A stretch of 36,172 nucleotides of DNA from Flavobacteriales bacterium (GTDB taxonomy: Bacteria; Bacteroidota; Bacteroidia; Flavobacteriales_E; Vicingaceae), in contig JACJZB010000011.1 of the NCBI GenBank assembly GCA_020635815.1, forward strand, positions 1 to 36,172, written 5' to 3'. Position 1 is the first letter of the stretch. Every line of letters starts with the position of its first letter. A model generated the notes under the pieces. That model did not search any database. It had not been told where the DNA came from and saw nothing but the letters and a program-made list of their open reading frames with translations. The translations under genes and the position numbers were made by a program. Below, one piece after another: positions 24,046-32,402 of the stretch.

Positions 24046-25188
24046 ATGACCAATACGCAATACCAACAATGCTCTAAAACCGTAATGGACAACATTGCTG
24101 ACCCCTACATTACTTTTGATAAAGATGGTATCTGCAACTATTATCACGAGTATTACATCAAAGAAAAAAAACATGTAAAAAAGGGTCAGGAAGGCATCGA
24201 TTTTTACAATAAAAAAATTGATGAAATAAAAAAATCTGGAAAAAACAATAAATACGACTGCATTTTAGGTTTAAGTGGAGGTGTTGATAGTTCTTACTTG
24301 GCTTATTTAGCTAAAAAAGATGGACTAAATCCATTAGTTGTACATTTTGATAATGGCTGGAACTCTGAACTGGCTGTAAAAAATATAGAGAGTATTGTTT
24401 CTAACCTTGGGTTTGATTTATACACTTATGTAATTAATTGGGAAGAATTTAAGGACATCCAATTGGCTTATATTAAAGCCTCTGTTATTGATATTGAAGC
24501 CATAACAGATCATGCTATTATTGCAACACTTTATAAACTTGCCGCAAAACACAAAATAAAATACTTTTTAAGCGGTTTTAATATAGTAACAGAGGGTATT
24601 TTACCAAAAGCATGGGTGTTTAATAAACAAGATGCTGAAAACATCAAATCAATTCATAAAACATACGGTACTATACCGTTAAAAACATTTCCCTTTTTAG
24701 ATGCATTTAAAAAGCGATATTATTCAGTTGCTCTAAACATAGAATCTGTTCCGTTATTAAATTACATTAGTTATAATAAAGCAGATGTAAAACAGATTTT
24801 AATCAACGAATTGAATTGGAAAGATTATGGAGGAAAACATTATGAATCTGTTTTTACTCGCTTCTATCAAGGCTTCATACTTCCAGAAAAATTTAAAGTA
24901 GATAAACGTAAAGCTCACTTATCTACACTTATCTGTTCTGGTCAAATATCAAAGGAAAAAGCCGTTCAAGAACTAAAAGAACCTATTTGTGATGCAGAAC
25001 AATTAAGTATTGACAAAGATTATGTTTTAAAGAAATTAGGCTTTAACGACCAAGAATTTGACGCTATTATGAAAATGCCTACAAGGTCGCATCTTGAATT
25101 TAAAACTGAATCAAAATCATACTTTGATAAATATCCTATTATTAAACCTCTAAAAGGATTATACAATCTAATAAAATCAAAAAGATAA
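24046..25188 (+). CDS. wbpG: N-acetyl sugar amidotransferase (WbpG/PseA family)
   Basis: A 380-aa ATP-pyrophosphatase that activates an acetamido group of a sugar and replaces its oxygen with ammonia, giving an acetamidino sugar. The PP-loop is SGGVDSS (77-83) within YDCILGLSGGVDSSYLAY; downstream IEAITDHAIIATLYKLA and FLSGFNIVTEG are family stretches. The ammonia should come from HisH/HisF at 6639-8079, about 16 kb away on the other strand. Oddity: relatives start with a CxxCVMD...CxxC zinc knuckle, but here the second Cys of each pair is lost (CSKTVMD, Cys9/Thr12; CNYY, Cys30/Tyr33). It begins the right half of the cluster and is 6 bases before the first GT4 gene. Confidence 0.88.
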   Translation: MTNTQYQQCSKTVMDNIADPYITFDKDGICNYYHEYYIKEKKHVKKGQEGIDFYNKKIDEIKKSGKNNKYDCILGLSGGVDSSYLAYLAKKDGLNPLVVHFDNGWNSELAVKNIESIVSNLGFDLYTYVINWEEFKDIQLAYIKASVIDIEAITDHAIIATLYKLAAKHKIKYFLSGFNIVTEGILPKAWVFNKQDAENIKSIHKTYGTIPLKTFPFLDAFKKRYYSVALNIESVPLLNYISYNKADVKQILINELNWKDYGGKHYESVFTRFYQGFILPEKFKVDKRKAHLSTLICSGQISKEKAVQELKEPICDAEQLSIDKDYVLKKLGFNDQEFDAIMKMPTRSHLEFKTESKSYFDKYPIIKPLKGLYNLIKSKR

Positions 25189-25194
25189 GAGCAT

Positions 25195-26319
25195 TTGAGC
25201 GGTTTATTTAACAACAAAACAATCGTTATTCTATCTCCAGAAGATTGGGGTAAAAATCTATTATCTAAACACCTATACGCACTTGAATTAAGTAAAAACA
25301 ATACCGTTTATTTTATACACACGTCAGCACATAACTCACAAAAAGATAGCGTTGAAGTTAAAAAAATAGATGTCAATTTATTTATAGTTCACCTTAAATC
25401 AATTCCAAGAGGGATTTCAAAACTACCCTCTTTTTTGATTGACCTTCAGACAACTTATTTGATTAAAAAAATAAAAAAAAAATTAGCCCTTACCAAAATC
25501 GACGTTGTTTGGAGTTTTGACCAATCTAAATTCCAAAACCTCCAACAATTTAATGCTACTTCTACTATTTTCCATCCAGTAGATTATATTAAAAAAGCGC
25601 AAAAATTTACCAGTAAAATAGCGAACAGTGCCGATGTAGTGCTTTCTGTATCTAATGATATTCTAAATTCCATCTCAACCACTACTCCAAAATATTTTGT
25701 AAATCATGGTTTAGACACTCTATTCTTAACACCAGCTAAACTAGAGAATCGACCACCATACATATCCAACACATGTATAAATGTAGGTTATGTAGGTAAT
25801 TTACAAATGAAATTACTCGATTGGGATAATCTAATTAAAACGGTTAAAGAAAATAATCATTTAAATTTTATTTTTATAGGACCAGATAAACCTTCAAATA
25901 TTGGTGGTAATGTAGCTTTTAAAGAATTAGATGTTTTAAAAACCTTACCTAACACACATTTTACAGGCGAATTATCTAAAGAACAACTAACAAGTGTTTT
26001 TCCTTTTATTGATATCTTTTGGCTGTGTTATAATCAGAATAAATTTCCCATCGAAGTTTCCAACAGTCACAAAATATTGGAATATTTAAGCTCAGGAAAA
26101 GTTGTGGTTTCCAATTTCATATCATCTTACAAGAATATCCCAGTATTAGAAATGGTTAATGATAACTGTGATATTTCTGCTAAAATTCAATCTGTTGCTG
26201 CTAATATCTCTACGTTAAATGCTAACCAATTGAAGAATGAAAGGATTAACTTTGCATCAGACAATTCTTACCAAAAACAGATTCAACGTATTGAACAGAT
26301 TTTAACTTCGAATAAATGA
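25195..26319 (+). CDS. GT4-type glycosyltransferase
   Basis: A 374-aa GT-B fold glycosyltransferase. The N-terminal half begins IVILSPEDWGKNLLSKHLYALEL, and the linker strand VGYVGNLQ opens the C-terminal nucleotide-sugar domain near residue 200. The donor-binding signature is degenerate: EVSNSHKILEYLSSGKVVV (about 296-314), with Glu and Gly kept. The start is TTG at 25195, as no in-frame ATG lies near; GATAAGAG upstream may serve in initiation. The spacing to the amidotransferase is 6 bases, and it overlaps the next GT by ATGA. The sugar it transfers cannot be told. Confidence 0.85.
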   Translation: MSGLFNNKTIVILSPEDWGKNLLSKHLYALELSKNNTVYFIHTSAHNSQKDSVEVKKIDVNLFIVHLKSIPRGISKLPSFLIDLQTTYLIKKIKKKLALTKIDVVWSFDQSKFQNLQQFNATSTIFHPVDYIKKAQKFTSKIANSADVVLSVSNDILNSISTTTPKYFVNHGLDTLFLTPAKLENRPPYISNTCINVGYVGNLQMKLLDWDNLIKTVKENNHLNFIFIGPDKPSNIGGNVAFKELDVLKTLPNTHFTGELSKEQLTSVFPFIDIFWLCYNQNKFPIEVSNSHKILEYLSSGKVVVSNFISSYKNIPVLEMVNDNCDISAKIQSVAANISTLNANQLKNERINFASDNSYQKQIQRIEQILTSNK

Positions 26320-27512
26320 AAATTCTTTACATACCAGCCGAAAATGTAAAAGCAAAAGTTTCTCGTTCATATTTTATGGCCAAAGGTTTAAGCAGTTCTT
26401 GTGAACTATATAAAATATATTGGTACGACAACAGAAATAGGTTTTGGGAAGGCAAACAACCATCAAGCATTTATACGGCTAAATGTTTTTTAAAATCACT
26501 TTTTTCCAGAATTAAAGTTGAAAAATCAGATGATTTTGGTTACAATGTTTACGCATCAGTTTTTTTAAATGCTTTTATTGGTAAACTTATTGGTAGGTAT
26601 ATCGCTATTAAGCTAATGAGAAAATATAACTTAAAAACACTAAATAAAATAGTAAAACAAATAAATCCTGACATTATATACCATGCCGATGGTTTTTATT
26701 TTTTTCCAGCACTTAATTCTTCCATCCCTGAGTTTTCTGATCTGCAAGATGACATTAATTGGAAGAATATTCCTGCAAGTTATTTAAAAGATGAACAGGA
26801 TTATTATCATAATCAATTTAAAGTTACAACTATAAATTTTATAGTTTCAGAAAGTGCAGCAAAAAGCTTTAATAGGTTTGTTGAGGCAAAATTTATTCCT
26901 TTTGATAATGGTGCCGATTTTAAAACCATAAGAAGTTTTTCATCAAACGAACTATTAGAAATAAAAAACCGATTTAATATTCCTTCTGATAAAACGCTAA
27001 TAAGTTATATTGGAGGAGCTCATAAATTTGATGTGTTATTTACAGAAAAGCTTGTTCAAGCATGTAAAAAAGAACTTCCTGATATTCATTTTTTATTAGT
27101 TGGAAATATACCCGCTATCAGTTCTAATAATGTAACCAATCTCGGATTTCTTTCTGAGAAGGATGCTAATAAAATGTATAGAATTTCCGACATTGGAATC
27201 ACATTAAAAAACACAAAAAATGATAATTTCCTTTACAACTCAGTTCCATTAAAATTTATTCAGTACGCAGCAGCCCAGAAACCTATAGTTACCTTTCCAA
27301 TTAAATGGTCAGAAGAAAACAATTTTAAAAATATTTTTCATGTTGAGGATGAAAACATTAGCGATTGGATAAAGATGATATCTCATGTTGCTAATAATTT
27401 TGAATGGAATGATTCTCTTGAAAAAATTTGGGGAATATACGATTGGCAAGTAGTTGCTAATACAATTTTAGAGAAAATGGAAAAACAGATTAATACCCCT
27501 TTAAATAAATAA
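26316..27512 (+). CDS. GT4-type glycosyltransferase
   Basis: A 398-aa GT-B fold protein. The C-terminal domain starts near ISYIGGAHKFDVLF (about 228-241), continues through DIHFLLVGNIP and LGFLSEKDANKMYRISDIGI, and ends with a reduced donor-site motif NSVPLKFIQYAAAQKPIV (about 308-325). The N-terminus begins with ILYIPAENVKAKVSRSYFMAKGL. It is translationally coupled to the preceding glycosyltransferase (ATGA), so both probably add successive sugars. Its 3' end overlaps the opposite-strand FkbM gene by 23 bases, and no terminator is seen between them. Confidence 0.85.
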   Translation: MKILYIPAENVKAKVSRSYFMAKGLSSSCELYKIYWYDNRNRFWEGKQPSSIYTAKCFLKSLFSRIKVEKSDDFGYNVYASVFLNAFIGKLIGRYIAIKLMRKYNLKTLNKIVKQINPDIIYHADGFYFFPALNSSIPEFSDLQDDINWKNIPASYLKDEQDYYHNQFKVTTINFIVSESAAKSFNRFVEAKFIPFDNGADFKTIRSFSSNELLEIKNRFNIPSDKTLISYIGGAHKFDVLFTEKLVQACKKELPDIHFLLVGNIPAISSNNVTNLGFLSEKDANKMYRISDIGITLKNTKNDNFLYNSVPLKFIQYAAAQKPIVTFPIKWSEENNFKNIFHVEDENISDWIKMISHVANNFEWNDSLEKIWGIYDWQVVANTILEKMEKQINTPLNK

Positions 27513-28314
27513 CATTACCTATAAATTTTTCGGGAATTGCTGAAACAGCCAAAATCTTGCCCCACTTATTTAGCAAATGTGGCTTATATCCATATTGCAT
27601 AGGAAAATCAAATAATTCCTTGGCTGAATAACCCAAACGTTTGCAATGCCCATAATCTACTTCTAACTGAATAATCCCTTTTGTTGTTTTCTCTAAAATA
27701 TCAACAGCTCCTTTTAAACAATTTATTTCACCCCCTTCAATGTCTATTTTTAATAAATCGATATTAGTAATGTTATTTTGAACACAATAATTATCTAAGG
27801 TTTCTAAAAGAATGGTTTCATGCTTACTCCCTACATTCTCGGCTAATGTAGCAGCTCCCATGTTTTTTTCATCAAAAAAAAGCTTTAATTCTCCTTTTTT
27901 ATCTGACAATCCTACTTTATTCACATGAATATTTTTAAAGCCATTGAGTTCAATATTTTTAGTTAATCTGAGATGATTAGTCGAATTAGGTTCAAACGAA
28001 TGTATTTCACTATCAGGATATGCATGCTTTAATGCCAAAGTATAATTTCCAATATTCGCACCTATATCAATAATCTTTTTAATTTGATTATTTGGAAATG
28101 AAGACAAGTATCTGACGTATGGTTTTTCATAAATATCAAACATATAAATTTGCTTCATTACATACTCACTTAAATTAATATGAAATTTTAGTCCTGTACT
28201 ATTAGTGAAAACAAAATCTTGAGTATTATTAGGTATCTTTATGAAAGTAGACAATCTTTTCTTTCCCATCTCTAAAGGAAAGTTTCTTAAATAATATAGA
28301 AGTAATTTTTTCAT
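27490..28314 (-). CDS. FkbM-family methyltransferase
   Basis: A 274-aa SAM-dependent O-methyltransferase of the FkbM type. Motif I is IIDIGANIGNYTLAL, followed by the acidic FEPN at the end of strand 2; GLSDKKGELKLFF and LLKIDIEGGEINCLKGA are characteristic of the family. The ATG at 28314 (MKKLLLYYL) is chosen; an ATG at 28320 or a TTG at 28335 would add 2 or 7 residues. It would methylate a hydroxyl of a polysaccharide sugar (inference). It is the only minus-strand gene in the right half, convergent and overlapping with a GT4 gene and divergent from the Wzy-like gene 63 bases away. It is probably separately controlled or a later insertion. Confidence 0.9.
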   Translation of the reverse strand: MKKLLLYYLRNFPLEMGKKRLSTFIKIPNNTQDFVFTNSTGLKFHINLSEYVMKQIYMFDIYEKPYVRYLSSFPNNQIKKIIDIGANIGNYTLALKHAYPDSEIHSFEPNSTNHLRLTKNIELNGFKNIHVNKVGLSDKKGELKLFFDEKNMGAATLAENVGSKHETILLETLDNYCVQNNITNIDLLKIDIEGGEINCLKGAVDILEKTTKGIIQLEVDYGHCKRLGYSAKELFDFPMQYGYKPHLLNKWGKILAVSAIPEKFIGNVIYLKGY

Positions 28315-28356
28315 TATCATTATGCTTAAAAGCAATATTAAAGATTTTTTATTGTA

Positions 28357-28364
28357 TATCTTTG
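28357..28364 (+). promoter_or_regulatory. Putative -7 box for the Wzy-like gene
   Basis: TATCTTTG fits TAnnTTTG, 13 bases before the ATG at 28378, giving a very short leader. No -33 TTG at the usual distance. Confidence 0.3.
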
Positions 28365-28377
28365 TCTTAGTTCAAAT

Positions 28378-29697
28378 ATGCTAAATCTTGATATATTAAC
28401 AAAACGCCTGCTAATTATTTCCTTAATTTGGATAGTAATTGATGGTGTGTTTCGAAAATGGGTTTTTCCACAATGGAGTACTCCAATATTCGCTGTTAAA
28501 TATCTACTGTTTTCCCTAACATATTTATTATTTCTAGCCAAAACCAATTTCCGATTACCTTACCTAAAAAAATCATATCAATTATTTATTGTATTACTTT
28601 TTTTATGGTGTTTCTTAAGTTTTGTTAATCCAAGTTATAAAACTAGTTGGTTAGTAAAATTGTTCGGACTTATCAATTATGTATTTTTCATTCCGCTATT
28701 ATTAATTGTTCCGCACTATTTTAACAGCACCAATTTTTTTGAAAAAACAATTCGTTTTCTTGCCTATTTATCTATACCTATATATATTGTTGGAATTATT
28801 CAGTATTTTTTACCTGTCGACCATATTCTAAATTATTTACCCAACGAGGAACAAAAATATAATCGAGTGGCTGAATATACTAGAGCCTTGTCTATATTTA
28901 GTTTTGTTAAAATATACAATGTTTATTTACTGTTTACAACAACTCTTTTTTTCAGTTATATCTATTATTTGTATCAAAAAAATCGTTCCGTAGTTTTTTA
29001 TGTTGTATTATTATTCTTAGGTGTTCTTAATCAGTTTATGAGTGGTTCAAGATTACCATTGGCCCTAATGTTTCTATTTTTTTTATTCATTACAGCTTTT
29101 TTATTTGTTAAAGTCCCTATTCTTAGAAAAAATGTAATTGTTTCAATTATTGTTGGGATTATCTTAACCACTATTTTGTATAATGTAAGTGATACTTTTA
29201 ATACTGCCATTTCAGCTTTTCTTAAACGTGCAGAAATTGTGGAGCAAGTAGCCGAAAAAGGAAGAGAAGGATACGGAGCTAGAGATAGAACATTAAATAG
29301 AATTAATCTTTTTAAATATGCCAATGAAGCAGGTTGGTTAGGTTTTGGGATTGGAACTACTTATCAAGGTACTGGAATGGTACTTTCTAATTACCGAACA
29401 GATTTACCCTTTGAAGAAGAAGGAGAAAGAATTGTGTTGGAACTAGGAATAATTGGTGGTATACTTTTAATCTTATTAAGATGGAGTATATTTTTGTTTG
29501 CGTTACTAACATTTCTAAATACAAAAATAGTGAGTATAGCCTTGCTTAAAATTGCCTTATTATTGGCTATTCTGCCACCTATCTTCTTTCTTAATAATAC
29601 TACTTTTAATTATTTTGATGGTTTCAGTTATTGGTTTTCTTTTGCTTTAATATTAGCTTTAAACCACATCGAAAAGAGACAACTTAATGAAAACTAA
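28378..29697 (+). CDS. O-antigen polymerase/ligase-like membrane protein (Wzy candidate)
   Basis: A 439-aa polytopic inner-membrane protein with about 10-12 hydrophobic segments and one larger hydrophilic loop (about residues 285-350). That loop contains YGARDRTLNR and LGFGIGTTYQGTG, like the Wzy_C loop of O-antigen ligases and polymerases. The start (IVIDGVFRKWVFPQ) and MSGSRLPLAL in the middle fit the O-antigen ligase-like group. It is predicted to link repeat units on the periplasmic side, making it the best Wzy in the window; a ligase is the alternative. Its stop shares one base with the next GT start (TAATG). Confidence 0.85.
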   Translation: MLNLDILTKRLLIISLIWIVIDGVFRKWVFPQWSTPIFAVKYLLFSLTYLLFLAKTNFRLPYLKKSYQLFIVLLFLWCFLSFVNPSYKTSWLVKLFGLINYVFFIPLLLIVPHYFNSTNFFEKTIRFLAYLSIPIYIVGIIQYFLPVDHILNYLPNEEQKYNRVAEYTRALSIFSFVKIYNVYLLFTTTLFFSYIYYLYQKNRSVVFYVVLLFLGVLNQFMSGSRLPLALMFLFFLFITAFLFVKVPILRKNVIVSIIVGIILTTILYNVSDTFNTAISAFLKRAEIVEQVAEKGREGYGARDRTLNRINLFKYANEAGWLGFGIGTTYQGTGMVLSNYRTDLPFEEEGERIVLELGIIGGILLILLRWSIFLFALLTFLNTKIVSIALLKIALLLAILPPIFFLNNTTFNYFDGFSYWFSFALILALNHIEKRQLNEN

Positions 29698-30674
29698 TGA
29701 AACTGCTTTTTTTACATAGATCTAAAAGTTTTGGCGGATTTAGTTTTGAAGAGCTATTTACTACCATTAAAAAATGTCTTATTGATTTTGAAATAACAGA
29801 TTTTTATGACAAGGAGTTTCCATCTTTCTGGAAAAACGTTAAAACTGTAAAAAAAATTAATTCAGATATCATACATATAACAGGAGGTGTAGGTTATTAC
29901 TCTTTATTTCTTCCTACAAATAAAACAGTTTTAACTTTTCACGACACTAACCATTATGAATTTGATTTAAAGGGTATAAAAAAATGGTTATATGGTTGGA
30001 TTATTTACAAAATACCAGCTATGAATGTTGCTAAAATCACAACAGTATCAAATCATACCAAAAATAATTTAGTTCGTTATCTTAATATACCTGAACAAAA
30101 AATCGAAGTTATTCCTAATTGCTATCCTCTTGAGTTTAAACAAAAAATCAAAGAAAAATTAAATTCAACACCAACCATTTTACATATTGGTACTAAACCA
30201 AACAAAAATTTAAACAGGTTGATTGAAGCCACTAAAGGATTAAAAGTTGAGCTTGTAGTTATTGGAAAATTAACCGATACCCAATTACTTCTGTTAAAGA
30301 ATTCCAATATTAATTTTACAAATAAATTTAACTTAACAAGAGAAGAAATTTATACTGAATATATAAACTGTGATATTGTAGCTTTTATTTCTTTACACGA
30401 AGGATTTGGTTTGCCTATTATAGAAGCCAACGCAATTGGAAGAGCTGTAATTACATCAAACTTATCGTCAATGCCCGAAGTTGCAAAAAATGCGGCTTTA
30501 CTTGTTGACCCATACAAAATAGAAGAAATAACAGCTGGTTTAATAAAGCTAATAGACGATGATGGTTATAGAAACGATTTAATAAATAAGGGATATCAAA
30601 ACGCACAAAATTACACTCCAAATAGTATCGCCAATAAATATAAAAACTTGTATCAATCTTTAGTTAAGCTATGA
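29697..30674 (+). CDS. GT4 family glycosyltransferase
   Basis: A 325-aa retaining GT-B enzyme, slightly short. The C-terminal domain opens with ILHIGTKPNKNLNRLIEA (about 160-177). The donor phosphate motif is HEGFGLPIIEANAIGRAVI (about 234-252), followed by SSMPEVAKNAALLVDPY, all canonical for GT4. The N-terminal acceptor domain has FLHRSKSFGGFSFEELF and the TVSNHTKNNLVRYL helix. It overlaps the Wzy-like gene by 1 base and the GNAT gene by 4. It is a clean member of the second operon half. Confidence 0.93.
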   Translation: MKLLFLHRSKSFGGFSFEELFTTIKKCLIDFEITDFYDKEFPSFWKNVKTVKKINSDIIHITGGVGYYSLFLPTNKTVLTFHDTNHYEFDLKGIKKWLYGWIIYKIPAMNVAKITTVSNHTKNNLVRYLNIPEQKIEVIPNCYPLEFKQKIKEKLNSTPTILHIGTKPNKNLNRLIEATKGLKVELVVIGKLTDTQLLLLKNSNINFTNKFNLTREEIYTEYINCDIVAFISLHEGFGLPIIEANAIGRAVITSNLSSMPEVAKNAALLVDPYKIEEITAGLIKLIDDDGYRNDLINKGYQNAQNYTPNSIANKYKNLYQSLVKL

Positions 30675-31636
30675 AATTAGTTGTTTCTCACTATACCGAT
30701 GAATATAAAAAACAAGTCATGAACCTGATTTGTAGAGAATATAACTATGAGTTAAAAACTTATACTGAATTCTTCCATAAATTTTACGAACATCAATTCC
30801 AACATAACGCCATAAAAATTATTGTTATTGATGAAGATGCTCATAATTTAGTGGTTGGTTTTTTTGCATTATTTCATTGGCCCTATCAACTTAATAGCAA
30901 AAAATACAATGCATACAAAGGTGTAAATGCTATAGTTATGCCAGAATATAGAGGTTGTGGAATTTTTAAAAAAATTTTAAAATTTGTTGATGAGAACTTA
31001 AACACAACCCCTCAAATTGATTTTCTTATTGCGACACCACTTCCTGCCGCATTTATTGGTTTTAAAAAAAACAATTGGAAACATTTACTTGATTTACACT
31101 GGTATATTAAACCCAATAGCCTATTTTCGTTTTTATTTCCAATAAATGATTTTAAATTGAAATCTATTTTTAATGAAAAAAAACTAAACAACATAACTTT
31201 AATAAAAAACCAAATACACCAAGACGATTCTGAAACCTTTAATGATTGGAGAGCTTATTATTATAAAACTAAAAAATACTACCTTTCTTATAAAGATGGA
31301 AATGATATTGTTCAATTTGGAGTAAAAATAAATATTAGAAAAAAAATAATTAGAGAATTAATAATCGGAGAAGTAGCTACCAATAATTATGAAACACAAT
31401 TCTTGATGAAAGGATTGAACCATTTATGTAAAGAGGTAAAAAAAATTCATGCTATTAGTTTTTTATCTATTGCAGCTAATCCTCATAACGACATTATTAT
31501 AGAAGCAATTAAGTTGAATAATTTTAACAAAATAAAAAAAGTAATTCATATTGTAGTTAAAGATTTAACCAATAATACTCAACTGCTAAATCAAAAAAAG
31601 TGGGTTCTTTATAGAGCCGACTTAGATTCTTGGTAA
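30671..31636 (+). CDS. GNAT-family N-acyltransferase
   Basis: A 321-aa protein whose N-terminal half is a GNAT fold. VVGFFALFHWPY (about 61-72) is the beta4 strand, and GVNAIVMPEYRGCGIFKKILKF (84-105) carries the RxxGxx acyl-CoA pyrophosphate loop around Arg94-Gly97; IATPLPAAFIGFKKNNW follows as in the family. The C-terminal half (about 150-321) has no motif I can name; it may be a second, acyl-CoA-less GNAT half. Likely role: acyl transfer to an amino sugar of the repeat unit. It sits between a GT4 and a NodB deacetylase gene, with 4 bases to the latter's TTG. Confidence 0.75.
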   Translation: MKLVVSHYTDEYKKQVMNLICREYNYELKTYTEFFHKFYEHQFQHNAIKIIVIDEDAHNLVVGFFALFHWPYQLNSKKYNAYKGVNAIVMPEYRGCGIFKKILKFVDENLNTTPQIDFLIATPLPAAFIGFKKNNWKHLLDLHWYIKPNSLFSFLFPINDFKLKSIFNEKKLNNITLIKNQIHQDDSETFNDWRAYYYKTKKYYLSYKDGNDIVQFGVKINIRKKIIRELIIGEVATNNYETQFLMKGLNHLCKEVKKIHAISFLSIAANPHNDIIIEAIKLNNFNKIKKVIHIVVKDLTNNTQLLNQKKWVLYRADLDSW

Positions 31637-31640
31637 ACGC

Positions 31641-32402
31641 TTGAAAAATATATTACGAAATACTATATTATCTTCCCTTGGCAGTATAAAATCGATTGCT
31701 AATGGAATTCATATTTTAAATAGCCATTATATTGGGAGAAATGATTTACCAAAAGAAGTATTTCATGATTTATTAAACAAACTTTCTAAAAAAGCCGATT
31801 TTATTCGAATTGAAGATGCTGTTGATGCAATTCAAAACAAAACCCTCCAAAACCAAAAACTGATTGCTTTTACTTTTGATGATGGGTTTGAAGAATGTTA
31901 CACTAAAATAGCTCCAGTTCTTACTGATTTTAATACAAACGCTGCTTTTTTTATTAATCCAGGTTTTATTGATGGCAACGAGAATTACATTAAACATTTT
32001 ACCAAAAATGTTGTTCATATAAATAAACAACCAATGACATGGAAAATGATAAAAGAATTACACCAAAAAGGTTTTACAATTGGTAGCCACACCTATGATC
32101 ATGTTCGTTTAGTTGGCTTAAACAACATGCAACTGCAAAAACAAATTACTGAATCTAAAAATCGTATAGAGGAGCAAATAGAATCTACTTGCGAATATTT
32201 TGCATGGACATATGGTAGAAATACCGATATTGATGAAGAAGCATTAAATCTTGTAACTAAACATCATCAATATATATTTGGAGGAGATAATTACACCAAC
32301 TATTATTCTTTTGATAATAGAGTTATAAACAGACGACATATTGAAGGTAATTGGCCAATTCATCATGTTAATTATTTTCTTTCTAAACCAAAAACATACT
32401 AA
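31641..32402 (+). CDS. NodB-type polysaccharide deacetylase
   Basis: A 253-aa member of carbohydrate esterase family 4. Motif 1 is FTFDDG (catalytic base Asp80, metal Asp81), and motif 2 is SHTYDH (metal ligands His150 and His154). A WTYGR segment (189-193) stands near motif 3. It removes N-acetyl groups from hexosamines. There is no signal peptide, only a weakly hydrophobic N-terminus, so it may act on the lipid-linked precursor in the cytoplasm. The start is TTG at 31641, the only plausible one. Next to a GNAT, it suggests an acetyl-to-other-acyl swap on an amino sugar (inference). The stop overlaps the next ATG by 1 base. Confidence 0.9.
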   Translation: MKNILRNTILSSLGSIKSIANGIHILNSHYIGRNDLPKEVFHDLLNKLSKKADFIRIEDAVDAIQNKTLQNQKLIAFTFDDGFEECYTKIAPVLTDFNTNAAFFINPGFIDGNENYIKHFTKNVVHINKQPMTWKMIKELHQKGFTIGSHTYDHVRLVGLNNMQLQKQITESKNRIEEQIESTCEYFAWTYGRNTDIDEEALNLVTKHHQYIFGGDNYTNYYSFDNRVINRRHIEGNWPIHHVNYFLSKPKTY

